This document shows, one piece after another, positions 1-5,493 of a DNA stretch of 5,493 bases. Position numbers and translations under genes: made by a program. The DNA comes from JBFHKO01 sp041595355. Its GTDB lineage: Bacteria > Pseudomonadota > Gammaproteobacteria > Enterobacterales > Aeromonadaceae. Below the pieces are notes generated by a model that saw only the letters and a list, made by a program, of their open reading frames with translations, searched no databases and was not told where the DNA came from. The DNA lies in contig JBFHKO010000172.1 of NCBI GenBank assembly GCA_041595355.1, forward strand, positions 1-5,493, read 5' to 3'. How positions within the stretch are numbered: position 1 is the stretch's first letter; the number at the start of each line of letters is the position of its first letter.

Positions 1-56
1 CAACTAACGGGCCTGAACTGCGGGTCCGTTGGGCGACATGCTCTTGGATGACTCAT
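1..56 (-). CDS. Possible 5' end of a divergent gene, doubtful
   Basis: A minus-strand ATG (56-54) is preceded by a GAGG Shine-Dalgarno-like sequence about 7 bases upstream. It opens a frame that stays open to the window edge, 18 codons beginning MSHPRACRPTDPQFR. The same frame is also open upstream of the ATG to about position 184, roughly 60 codons in all, so the true start would be uncertain. I do not recognise the peptide. It uses AGA, AGT and TGT codons, unlike the G/C-ending codons of the neighbouring genes, and it runs through two inverted repeats. A repeat or untranslated region is at least as likely as a gene. Confidence 0.15.
   Translation of the reverse strand, partial: MSHPRACRPTDPQFRPVS
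4..32 (+). repeat. Inverted repeat, possible RNA hairpin
   Basis: CTAACGGGCC (4-13) can pair with GGTCCGTTGG (23-32) around a 9-base loop. This gives ten consecutive pairs, two of them G-U wobbles (5/31 and 11/25). The wobbles become A-C mismatches in the complementary transcript, so if the structure acts as RNA it favours the plus strand. No T-run follows, so it does not look like an intrinsic terminator. It could be the 3' end of an upstream transcript, part of an intergenic repeat, or chance. Confidence 0.5.
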
Positions 57-118
57 TGTGTACCCTCGAAGCTTAATGGCTTTTGAATGCCGGGTGACGA
101 AAGCCAAGCCCCATTCGG

Positions 119-140
119 ATTTGTGAGCCCGCTCGCCTTT
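119..140. promoter_or_regulatory. Weak CRP-like site upstream of ppnP
   Basis: The left half TGTGA (122-126) is a perfect match to the CRP half-site. After a 6-base spacer the right half is TCGCC (133-137), 3 of 5 matches to TCACA, followed by TTT as in the extended consensus. The centre, about 129.5, lies near -66 relative to a start predicted from the extended -10 at 184-189. CRP control of nucleoside catabolism is well known in gammaproteobacteria, which makes the site plausible for ppnP. The right half is poor and the assignment is tentative. Confidence 0.2.
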
Positions 141-141
141 T

Positions 142-179
142 GAGCTCCGCTTGCGGGGGATGTCCCGCAACGGGAGCTC
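142..179. repeat. 38-bp imperfect palindrome upstream of ppnP
   Basis: GAGCTCC (142-148) is the exact complement of GGAGCTC (173-179). Inside it, TTGCGGG (151-157) is the exact complement of CCCGCAA (164-170). The two 7-bp arms are separated by a symmetric 2x2 mismatch (149-150 against 171-172), and the loop is 6 bases. No T-run follows on either strand, so this is not a standard terminator. It ends four bases before the candidate -10 of ppnP and covers its -35 region. It could be an operator, a REP-like intergenic palindrome, or a structured RNA end. The structure is certain; its role is not. Confidence 0.7.
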
Positions 180-180
180 G

Positions 181-189
181 TGCTAATCT
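181..189 (+). promoter_or_regulatory. Candidate extended -10 promoter for ppnP
   Basis: TGCTAATCT fits the extended -10 pattern TGnTAnnnT. The hexamer TAATCT (184-189) keeps the most important first T, second A and last T. The sequence 17 bases upstream (161-166, TGTCCC) is a poor -35, consistent with an extended -10 or activator-dependent promoter. Transcription would start near 196 and give a leader of about 30 bases before the ATG at 226. No better-spaced -35/-10 pair was found in 1-225. Confidence 0.3.
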
Positions 190-213
190 GTGGCGTCACA
201 ACAAGAGCAATCC

Positions 214-219
214 AAGGAA
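214..219 (+). promoter_or_regulatory. Ribosome binding site of ppnP
   Basis: AAGGAA sits six bases before the ATG at 226. This selects that ATG over the in-frame GTG at 190, which would add twelve polar residues absent from the family and has no Shine-Dalgarno sequence. Confidence 0.85.
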
Positions 220-225
220 CAGATC

Positions 226-507
226 ATGCTGAAGGTAAATGAATATTTTGACGGTAATGTGAAATCCATCGGCTTCGCCAATGCGGCAGGCAATGCCACC
301 GTTGGCGTCATGGCGCCCGGGGAATACCTGTTCAATACCGGTGCTCCCGAGCGGATGGTCGTGATCCGGGGCGCCCTGACGGTGCAGCTGCCCGGTCAGG
401 AAGCATGGGTGACCTTCAAGGGGGGCGAGGCGTTCCCGGTGCCGGGCAACAGCAGCTTCAAGTTGCAGGTGGCCGAGGATACCGCCTACCTGTGCGAGTT
501 CCTCTGA
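226..507 (+). CDS. ppnP: Pyrimidine/purine nucleoside phosphorylase PpnP (YaiE/DUF1255 family)
   Basis: PpnP catalyses phosphorolysis of a broad range of purine and pyrimidine nucleosides to the free base and ribose-1-phosphate, a salvage role in the cytoplasm. This 93-residue protein matches E. coli PpnP (YaiE, 94 residues) along its whole length. Shared blocks include NEYF at 5-8, VKSIGF at 12-17, VGVM then GEY at 26-34, the P-E-x-M-x-V-I-x-GAL stretch at 41-51, VPG at 72-74, and LQVAE with YLC near the C-terminus (80-90). The family has a single-domain cupin-like beta barrel; no signal peptide or membrane segment is seen. The ATG at 226 was chosen from the family length and the AAGGAA site. 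The gene stands alone, convergent to rnb, with a shared terminator downstream. Function is by family homology. Confidence 0.93.
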   Translation: MLKVNEYFDGNVKSIGFANAAGNATVGVMAPGEYLFNTGAPERMVVIRGALTVQLPGQEAWVTFKGGEAFPVPGNSSFKLQVAEDTAYLCEFL

Positions 508-555
508 GCATTGCTGTGCTGCACCAGGTTCCCGGCGGCAGACGCCCGGAAAACA

Positions 556-583
556 AAGAGGCCTTCCTATCGGAAGGCCTCTT
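556..583. terminator. Bidirectional intrinsic terminator between ppnP and rnb
   Basis: A perfect 12-bp stem pairs 556-567 (AAGAGGCCTTCC) with 572-583 (GGAAGGCCTCTT) around the loop TATC. On the minus strand the stem runs into TTTGTTTTCC, a good T-tract ending rnb transcripts. On the plus strand it runs into TTGCGTTTA, weaker but adequate for ppnP. It lies 48 bases past the ppnP stop and 44 bases past the rnb stop, as expected for a terminator shared by convergent genes. Confidence 0.9.
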
Positions 584-627
584 GCGTTTACGTGCGATCA
601 TTGGTGGTCACGATGGCGGCAGAGGTG

Positions 628-2622
628 TTAGCCGACGGCCTGGGACTCGGTCTGTTCAGCGGGCTGGGGAGCCAGTTCCAGTGGCTCGGCCAGCGTCCCG
701 ATCAGGGAGCGGGTTGCCTCTATGGCCTCTTTGAGGCGCACCGGGATGCGCTGCCCCAGCTCGAACAGCGGAGCCTTGTCGAGATAGACACGGCCATCGT
801 CCCAGCTGCACTCCAGGCGCTTGCGGTTGCTGCAGATCTGGGCGGCAGGAATGAAGGCGACGGCGCCATTTTCCTGCAGGCGCACCTTGATGCCGCCGCG
901 GACGATGTCGATGATCTCGCCCTCGAAGGTCTGCTCGCTGCCTACGGCGGTTTGCAGGAATCGCACATAGAGCCAGTCGCCGATATCGCGCTCGGCCAGC
1001 CGGTTCAGGCGCCGCGCATCGCTCAGCGCCTGGGTCAGCGTCTCGTCCGGGCGGGCTGGACAGTCGCTCTGCTTGATCAGCGCCTTGAGCAACCGGTGGT
1101 TCACCATGTCGCCGTACTTGCGGATGGGTGAGGTCCAGGTGGCATAGAGGGGGAAACCCAGGCCGAAGTGGGGGCCGGGCAGCGCCGACATCACGGAGAA
1201 GGTCTGGAAGCGGCGGATGCGGTTGTCCAGGAAGGGGGTCTCCTGGGCATCCAACCAGTGGCGCAACTGGCGGAAACCGTCAAGTGTGCCCAGGCTCTCT
1301 TCGGTCACCGGGGCCTGGTGGGCAGACAGCAGTTCGGCGGCGCCTGCCACCCGATCCGGATCGAAACCGACATGCACGTTGAAGATGCCGTAACCCGGCT
1401 GGCGGGCCAGCTGTGCACCGGCACAGAGGTTGGCAGCGATCATCGCCTCTTCCACCATGCGATTGGCGATGCGGCGTGGCTCCACGTGAATGGCCACCAC
1501 GTCGCCCTCGGCATTCAGTTCGAAGGCATAATCGGGCTTGTCCTTGAACATCAGGGCATGGGTGGTTCGCCAGGCCTGACGCGCTTCGGTGATGGCCTTC
1601 AGGGCCAGTATCTGCTCGGCGATGGCGGGGGCGGGGACAAAACCGTCGGCTTCGCCCTGCTCCAGCCAGTCGGAGACCTGATCGTAGATCAGGCGCCCCT
1701 GGGAGCGGATGTGGGCGGCGAAGAAGCGGGTATCTTCGTCGATGCTGCCGTCGCGGCGGATGTGCATGCTGACGCACAGGGTCGGCCGCAGTTCGCCTTC
1801 TTTCAGGGAGCAGAGTTCATCGCTCAGGGTGCGCGGTATCATGGGGATGTTGCGCCCTGGCAGGTAGACGGTGAAGGCGCGCTTGGCGGCCTCCAGGTCC
1901 ATGGGGCTGCCCGGCACTATGTAGGCGGTCGGGTCGGCGATGGCGACCATCAACTGCCAGCCATCCTCCAGCGGCGTCACATGCAGGGCATCGTCCATGT
2001 CCTTGGTCGAGGCGCCGTCTATGGTGACGAAGGGCAGCGCGGTGAGATCTTCCCGCTCCAGCCCTTCGTCCAGCAGCTGCCACTCCTGCTCCAGCTCGGG
2101 GGCGCTGCGGGCCAGGTTGTGGCGGCGCAGCACCACCCACCAGGGGGCCTCGGGATCATCGCCCTGGGTGATGAGCTCGCTGATTTCGGCCAGGTGGCCG
2201 TTATCGGTGAGACCGTGACGCTTCAGGTTGGCCACGACCCAGTCGCCTTCCTTGAACTGCTTCTCGTCCAGCCCCTTGGCCGGTCGCGCCTTGATGACTT
2301 CTTTCAATACCGGGTGATCCGGCACCACGTTCAGACGATCCTTGATCAGCTTGATGCGACCGACGAAGCGGCTGAGGAAGGGCGTGAGCAGGCTCTCGGG
2401 CTCCGCCAGCTCCTTCTCGTTTTCGCTGCGGATAAGGGCCACGATGCGATCGCCATGCATCACCTTCTTCATGTGCGTGGGCGGGATGAAGTAGCTTTCC
2501 CGGCTGTCGGTCTCCAGAAAACCAAAACCACGGTCGGAGGCGCGAACCACCCCCTCTTTCTTCGGGACGTTGTCCCGCAGCTGCTGTTTAAGCTGCGCCA
2601 GCAGCGGATTGTCTTGAAACAT
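628..2622 (-). CDS. rnb: Exoribonuclease II (RNase II)
   Basis: RNase II is a processive 3'-to-5' hydrolytic exoribonuclease of the cytoplasm that degrades single-stranded RNA to 5'-mononucleotides. The 664-residue product follows the family order: two N-terminal cold-shock domains (about 20-85 and 85-150), the RNB catalytic domain (about 190-520), and a C-terminal S1 domain (about 560-645). The metal-binding aspartates are present as D202, D208, D210 and D211 in TIDGASTKDMDDAL. The clamp tyrosine is Y253 (YLPG), the catalytic arginine R501 lies in TSPIRKYGD, and the conserved glutamate E544 in AERDIGDW. It starts MFQDNPLLAQLKQQL exactly like the E. coli enzyme (644 residues), so ATG 2622 is preferred over the in-frame TTG at 2631. 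About 18 extra C-terminal residues rich in E, P, Q and A follow the S1 domain. It lies downstream of menE on the same strand but has its own promoter. Confidence 0.97.
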   Translation of the reverse strand: MFQDNPLLAQLKQQLRDNVPKKEGVVRASDRGFGFLETDSRESYFIPPTHMKKVMHGDRIVALIRSENEKELAEPESLLTPFLSRFVGRIKLIKDRLNVVPDHPVLKEVIKARPAKGLDEKQFKEGDWVVANLKRHGLTDNGHLAEISELITQGDDPEAPWWVVLRRHNLARSAPELEQEWQLLDEGLEREDLTALPFVTIDGASTKDMDDALHVTPLEDGWQLMVAIADPTAYIVPGSPMDLEAAKRAFTVYLPGRNIPMIPRTLSDELCSLKEGELRPTLCVSMHIRRDGSIDEDTRFFAAHIRSQGRLIYDQVSDWLEQGEADGFVPAPAIAEQILALKAITEARQAWRTTHALMFKDKPDYAFELNAEGDVVAIHVEPRRIANRMVEEAMIAANLCAGAQLARQPGYGIFNVHVGFDPDRVAGAAELLSAHQAPVTEESLGTLDGFRQLRHWLDAQETPFLDNRIRRFQTFSVMSALPGPHFGLGFPLYATWTSPIRKYGDMVNHRLLKALIKQSDCPARPDETLTQALSDARRLNRLAERDIGDWLYVRFLQTAVGSEQTFEGEIIDIVRGGIKVRLQENGAVAFIPAAQICSNRKRLECSWDDGRVYLDKAPLFELGQRIPVRLKEAIEATRSLIGTLAEPLELAPQPAEQTESQAVG

Positions 2623-2651
2623 AGTGCCCAACCTGATGAGGAAACGTGCCG

Positions 2652-2680
2652 ACTATACGGTTTTGTGCCTCCGAAACCAA
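2652..2680 (-). promoter_or_regulatory. Sigma70-type promoter of rnb
   Basis: Read on the minus strand, TTGGTT (2680-2675) is followed after exactly 17 bases by TATAGT (2657-2652), a 5-of-6 match to the -10 consensus; the -35 keeps the TTG core. Transcription would start near 2645, leaving a leader of about 23 bases before the rnb ATG at 2622. The leader holds an AGG about 9 bases from the ATG, a modest ribosome binding site. The promoter lies wholly in the 78-base gap between menE and rnb, suggesting that rnb is expressed independently of the men operon. Confidence 0.6.
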
Positions 2681-2682
2681 GG

Positions 2683-2695
2683 AAAACGGCGTTTT
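2683..2695. repeat. Small palindrome abutting the rnb -35 box
   Basis: AAAACGGCGTTTT is a 13-base palindrome (AAAAC and GTTTT arms around GGC) ending two bases from the rnb -35 box and five bases past the menE stop. It is too short and lacks the T-run needed for a terminator on either strand. It could be an operator half or an A/T-rich upstream promoter element. No regulator is recognised. Confidence 0.35.
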
Positions 2696-2700
2696 AATGG

Positions 2701-4101
2701 TCACAGCTGCAGTTGACGGCAGGCCCGCTCCCGCCACTGGTTGCGTGGCAACTTGAGACGGGTGTCGGCCTCGGTCGGCCAGGCCAGCCAGTGTTTCGGC
2801 ACCATGAAGCCGGGCAGGCGTTGTCGCAGCCAGGCCTCCAGTTCCGCCAGTGGTCGCGGGCCCGCCTGCCAGCGCAGGAAGCAGGCCGGGCGTTGCCCCC
2901 ACTCGCTATCGGGTACCGGAACCACCAGCGCCTGGCTGACCGCCGGATGCTGGACAAGTTGCTGCTCTATGGCCTCGGGCTGGATGTTTTCGCCGCCGGA
3001 AATGAACTGGTTATCGCGCCGGCCGCTGATCACCAGCTGGCCGTCGCTGTTCCAGTGGCCCAGGTCCCGGGTATGGAACCAGCCGTCGGCATCCAGCGGG
3101 CGTATCAGTCGTCCCGCACTGTAGTAGCCGAGAAACAGGGTTTCGCCGCGGACACAGATCTCGCCCTCTTGCAGGCACAGCTCGCGGCCGGGCAGCGGTC
3201 TGCCCACGGCAGCGGCGTCGCTGCCCGCTTCACCGGTGCAGACCTGGGAAGCCATCTCCGACAGGCCATAGCTGACCAGGGGGCGCAGCCCCTGGGCGTG
3301 GCAGATGTCCACCAGCGGCTGGGGAATGGGGGCTCCCCCCAGCAGCAGCCGGCGTACCCGGGTCTGGCCGAAGTGAAAGTCGTGGGCGCGCAGCAGACGA
3401 TAGAGTTGGGTCGGCACCAGGGAGAGGTGGCTGACGGGCAGCCGGCGCAGCAGCTCGGGTAGCGGCCAGGCCGCCGGATTGAGGGCGATGGCGGCGCCGG
3501 CCAGAAAGCAGCGGACCAGTATCGCATAGCCACCGACATGAAACAGGGGCAGCGACAGCAGCCAGAGATCCCCGGGGTGCAGGGGGATCTGGCTGGCGGA
3601 GCCGGCAGCGCTGGCCCGGTGCTGAGCCAGCGCATGCCCCACAGCCTTGGGCGTGCCGCTGCTGCCGGAGGTGAGGGTCAGATTGGCGAGTCGCTGATCG
3701 TTGAGCCGACAGGGCCCGTGCGGGATCTGGCTGGCGGAAAAATCGAGTTGCAGTGAACGGTCGCAGCCGCAGGGCTCGCCATCACCGCTCCAGCCGGCCC
3801 GGGCATCCAGCTGCGCGGCCAGCCGGCGGCGCTCGGCGGGGGGAAAGGCGGGATTCAGCGGGCAGAATACCAGCCCCTGGCGCAGGCAGGCCCAGGCCAG
3901 CAACAGCAGTGGCAGGCCATTGGGGGCCACCGCCAGCAGGTGGTCGCCTGCCGTCAGTCCCTGGGCCTGCAACTGGGCCTGCAGGGCATTGAGGCGGCCA
4001 TCCAGGGCCGCGTAACTGAGGCGCTCATCGCCCAGATGGAGGGCCATGCGCCCGGCATGCTGCCGGGCCTGTTGACGAACCGGGCAGGCTAGCTCTGCCA
4101 T
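2701..4101 (-). CDS. menE: o-Succinylbenzoate--CoA ligase MenE
   Basis: MenE adenylates o-succinylbenzoate with ATP and transfers it to coenzyme A, giving the OSB-CoA used by MenB in menaquinone synthesis. The 466-residue protein has the adenylate-forming (ANL) fold. The P-loop is TSGSSGTPK at 144-152, followed by the MenE-type SLPLFHVGG stretch (183-191). The LLGGAPIP segment is at 253-260, YGLSE (A5 motif) at 278-282, and the ATP-ribose aspartate D346 lies in HTRDLG. The hinge GRRDN is at 360-364, then SGGENIQPE, and the C-terminal lysine expected in catalysis is K450 in RLKLPR, aligned with the GIKISR of E. coli MenE. Length is slightly above E. coli (about 450). The start overlaps the end of menC by 13 bases, with GAGGT just upstream of the ATG, so translation is probably coupled. 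It is the last men gene here. The protein is clearly more diverged from E. coli than MenB or RNase II. Confidence 0.95.
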   Translation of the reverse strand: MAELACPVRQQARQHAGRMALHLGDERLSYAALDGRLNALQAQLQAQGLTAGDHLLAVAPNGLPLLLLAWACLRQGLVFCPLNPAFPPAERRRLAAQLDARAGWSGDGEPCGCDRSLQLDFSASQIPHGPCRLNDQRLANLTLTSGSSGTPKAVGHALAQHRASAAGSASQIPLHPGDLWLLSLPLFHVGGYAILVRCFLAGAAIALNPAAWPLPELLRRLPVSHLSLVPTQLYRLLRAHDFHFGQTRVRRLLLGGAPIPQPLVDICHAQGLRPLVSYGLSEMASQVCTGEAGSDAAAVGRPLPGRELCLQEGEICVRGETLFLGYYSAGRLIRPLDADGWFHTRDLGHWNSDGQLVISGRRDNQFISGGENIQPEAIEQQLVQHPAVSQALVVPVPDSEWGQRPACFLRWQAGPRPLAELEAWLRQRLPGFMVPKHWLAWPTEADTRLKLPRNQWRERACRQLQL

Positions 4102-5018
4102 AGCACCTCGAGCCGGGACTCATCCACCTCGCCGGTATCCCGGTTCAGCAGACTGCCGGCCAGATAGCGCAGGGTGTCCACGCCGGGAGCCTGCTCCGGA
4201 GCCCACTCGCCGGCAAGCTGGGTCAGCAGCCGGTTGCCGACCTGGGATTCGAAGCTGGAGGAGAGAACCACCTTGATGCCCAGTTCATGGCCGCGATCGA
4301 CCAGTTTCTTGCACTTGTCCAGGCTGCCGATCAGGGTGGGTTTGATGATCAGCCCCTTGAGCTGATTGAAGTTCTCCCAGGGTTGGTCGGTGCTCAGCAG
4401 CTCATCCAGCGCCACCGGAATGCCGGTATGGCCGGCGACGGCGCGCACATCCTCGAGGCGGGCGCAAGGGTCCTCCACATATTCGAGGTTGGCCGGATTG
4501 AGGTGGCTCATGAATGTCCAGGCCTCTTCCCGGGTCCAGCCCTGGTTGGCATCCAAAATCAACTTCAGCTTGGGCGCCAGGCGGCACAATTCGCGGATCA
4601 TGGCGATCTCGTCGCGCATGGGGTAGCGGCCCACCTTGATCTTGGCCTTGGTGGGGTAGTCATACAGCCATTCGCGCCAGCCCCAGATGATCTCGTCCGG
4701 GGAGCCCAGCAGCAGTATGTAGGGCGACAGCGGGCTTTTCAGGCTCTTGGGCCAGACCCGGCGGGCGCAGTCGAAGCCGAATTGCACCGATGGCAGCTGG
4801 GGAAGCAGGTGGCGTCCCTGGCGGGCACTTTTCAGGCAGACGATGGCTTCGGCGCTGGCCTCCTCCAGGGTTTCGCGGGAGAGGCCGGGCAGGGGGGCTA
4901 TCTCGCCCCAGTTCGCTCCCCATTTGAGCAGCAGCCCCTCCCGGGTCTCCATGCGGTGCCCCCGGATCTCCAGGGCTTGGGTCAGGGGCAGGCTATAGCG
5001 ATAGAGGGTTGCGTCCAT
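4089..5018 (-). CDS. menC: o-Succinylbenzoate synthase MenC
   Basis: MenC dehydrates SHCHC (2-succinyl-6-hydroxy-2,4-cyclohexadiene-1-carboxylate) to o-succinylbenzoate, the step before MenE. The 309-residue protein belongs to the enolase superfamily: an N-terminal capping domain (about 1-95) and an alpha/beta barrel. The catalytic KxK motif is K126-I-K128. The Mg2+ ligands are D156 (ILDAN), E182 (YVEDP) and D205 (ALDE). The second general base is K226 in IIKPTLIGSL, and the SSSFES motif is at 253-258. All match E. coli MenC (320 residues) in order. The ATG directly follows the menB TGA with no intervening base, and only a weak GGA lies upstream, so reinitiation after menB is likely. Although enolase-superfamily members can be promiscuous, the men neighbours settle the assignment. 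Confidence 0.95.
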   Translation of the reverse strand: MDATLYRYSLPLTQALEIRGHRMETREGLLLKWGANWGEIAPLPGLSRETLEEASAEAIVCLKSARQGRHLLPQLPSVQFGFDCARRVWPKSLKSPLSPYILLLGSPDEIIWGWREWLYDYPTKAKIKVGRYPMRDEIAMIRELCRLAPKLKLILDANQGWTREEAWTFMSHLNPANLEYVEDPCARLEDVRAVAGHTGIPVALDELLSTDQPWENFNQLKGLIIKPTLIGSLDKCKKLVDRGHELGIKVVLSSSFESQVGNRLLTQLAGEWAPEQAPGVDTLRYLAGSLLNRDTGEVDESRLEVLWQS

Positions 5019-5493
5019 TCATGGATTCCGTGTGAATTTGGTGAAATCGGGCTGGCGCTTCTCGACGAAGGCGTTGCGCCCCTCCTGACCTTCCTCGGTC
5101 ATATAGAACAGCATAGTCGCATTGCCGGCCAGTTCCTGCAGCCCGGCCTGACCGTCGCAGTCCGCATTCAGGGCCGCCTTCAGGCAGCGCAGCGCCATGG
5201 GGCTGTGCTGCAGCGTCTCGCGACACCAGCGTACCGTTTCCCGCTCCAGCTCGGCCAGGGGGACCACCGTGTTCACCAGGCCCATCTCCAGCGCCTGCTG
5301 GGCATCATATTGCCGGCACAGGAACCAGATCTCCCGGGCCTTCTTCTGACCGACGATACGCGCCATGTAGGCCGCGCCCCAGCCACCGTCGAAGGAGCCC
5401 ACCTTGGGACCGGTCTGGCCGAAGCGGGCGTTGTCGGCGGCGATGGTGAGATCGCAGAGCATGTGGAGCACGTGGCCGCAGCCGATGGCGTAG
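5019..5493 (-). CDS. menB: 1,4-Dihydroxy-2-naphthoyl-CoA synthase MenB (partial, C-terminal part)
   Basis: MenB is a crotonase-superfamily enzyme that closes the second ring of OSB-CoA by an intramolecular Claisen condensation. The window holds the last 157 codons; about 128 N-terminal residues lie beyond position 5493 if the length equals the 285 of E. coli. The visible part begins YAIGCGHVLH and contains QTGPKVGSFDGG and REIWFLCRQYD, ending FTKFTRNP. It carries the Gln-x-Gly and Trp (Q154, G156, W184 in E. coli numbering) recalled for bicarbonate binding in type I MenB, and the conserved Asp of SFD (D163). GTG and ATG codons within it are internal, not starts. The middle glycine of the usual IGGGH is cysteine here, at the position equal to E. 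coli 133. The stop abuts the menC ATG. Confidence 0.97.
   Translation of the reverse strand, partial: YAIGCGHVLHMLCDLTIAADNARFGQTGPKVGSFDGGWGAAYMARIVGQKKAREIWFLCRQYDAQQALEMGLVNTVVPLAELERETVRWCRETLQHSPMALRCLKAALNADCDGQAGLQELAGNATMLFYMTEEGQEGRNAFVEKRQPDFTKFTRNP

Noticed and set aside
2..34. An integron attC site: AAC...GTTGGGC core-like ends around a hairpin
   Set aside because: GTTGGGC fits the R' core, but the left core is off-consensus, the element is far shorter than known attC sites, and the parts that should stay unpaired are fully complementary. No integrase or cassette array is visible, though the edge prevents a full check.
142..179. The palindrome upstream of ppnP as an intrinsic terminator
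   Set aside because: Neither strand has a T-run after the stem, and the stem is interrupted by a 2x2 mismatch.
190..225. GTG at 190 as the start of ppnP
   Set aside because: It would add twelve residues (start MASQQEQSKEQI) not found in the family, has no Shine-Dalgarno sequence, and overlaps the candidate promoter. The ATG at 226 has AAGGAA at the right spacing and gives the family length.
226..2622. ppnP and rnb as a linked RNA-degradation and nucleoside-salvage module
   Set aside because: The genes are convergent and separated by a bidirectional terminator, so there is no shared expression. RNase II products are nucleotides, not the nucleosides used by PpnP. Proximity alone does not support a system.
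2623..2631. TTG at 2631 as the start of rnb
   Set aside because: RNase II begins MFQDNPLL in E. coli and the same sequence starts at ATG 2622. The AGG upstream is too close to the TTG but suitably placed for the ATG.
1168..2697. A plus-strand open frame of 509 codons antisense to rnb
   Set aside because: It lies opposite a fully conserved RNase II gene. Its product is rich in G, A, H and Q with no recognisable family, as expected when a G/C-ending coding frame is read on the other strand. The similar frame at 511-1131 is rejected on the same grounds.
2701..5493. An unusual CoA-ligase/crotonase/enolase-superfamily cluster as a novel catabolic pathway
   Set aside because: Each protein carries the specific MenB, MenC or MenE signature, and the gene order is a known menaquinone operon arrangement.

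Overview
The window is ordinary, densely coded, GC-rich chromosome from a facultatively anaerobic gammaproteobacterium. The RNase II and MenB proteins match their Escherichia coli counterparts residue for residue over long stretches. The strong G/C preference at third codon positions and the divergence of MenE and MenC point away from Enterobacteriaceae and towards an Aeromonas-like genome. The genus is an inference from memory of the families, not a search result.

Layout from left to right. Positions 1-225 are non-coding or uncertain. They hold two clear inverted repeats, a possible extended -10 promoter, a weak CRP-like site, and a short minus-strand open frame of doubtful reality that runs off the edge. 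ppnP (226-507, +) encodes a small cupin-fold nucleoside phosphorylase. A near-perfect 12-bp hairpin with A/T-rich flanks (556-583) lies between ppnP and rnb and probably ends transcription from both sides. rnb (628-2622, -) encodes the exoribonuclease RNase II and has its own well-spaced sigma70-type promoter in the 78-bp gap upstream. The rest is the 3' end of a menaquinone operon, all on the minus strand and read right to left: menB (partial, 5493-5019), menC (5018-4089) and menE (4101-2701). menB and menC abut with no gap, and menC and menE overlap by 13 bp.

The three men genes carry out consecutive or linked steps of menaquinone (vitamin K2) synthesis. MenC makes o-succinylbenzoate, MenE activates it to the CoA thioester, and MenB cyclises that thioester to the naphthoate ring. 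rnb follows menE on the same strand with no visible terminator between them, so read-through is possible, but its promoter indicates separate expression. ppnP is convergent to rnb and is not in an operon with it.

I see no new multi-gene system here. The points most worth a second look are the structured leader of ppnP, a Gly-to-Cys change in the MenB active-site glycine triplet, and the palindrome abutting the rnb promoter.
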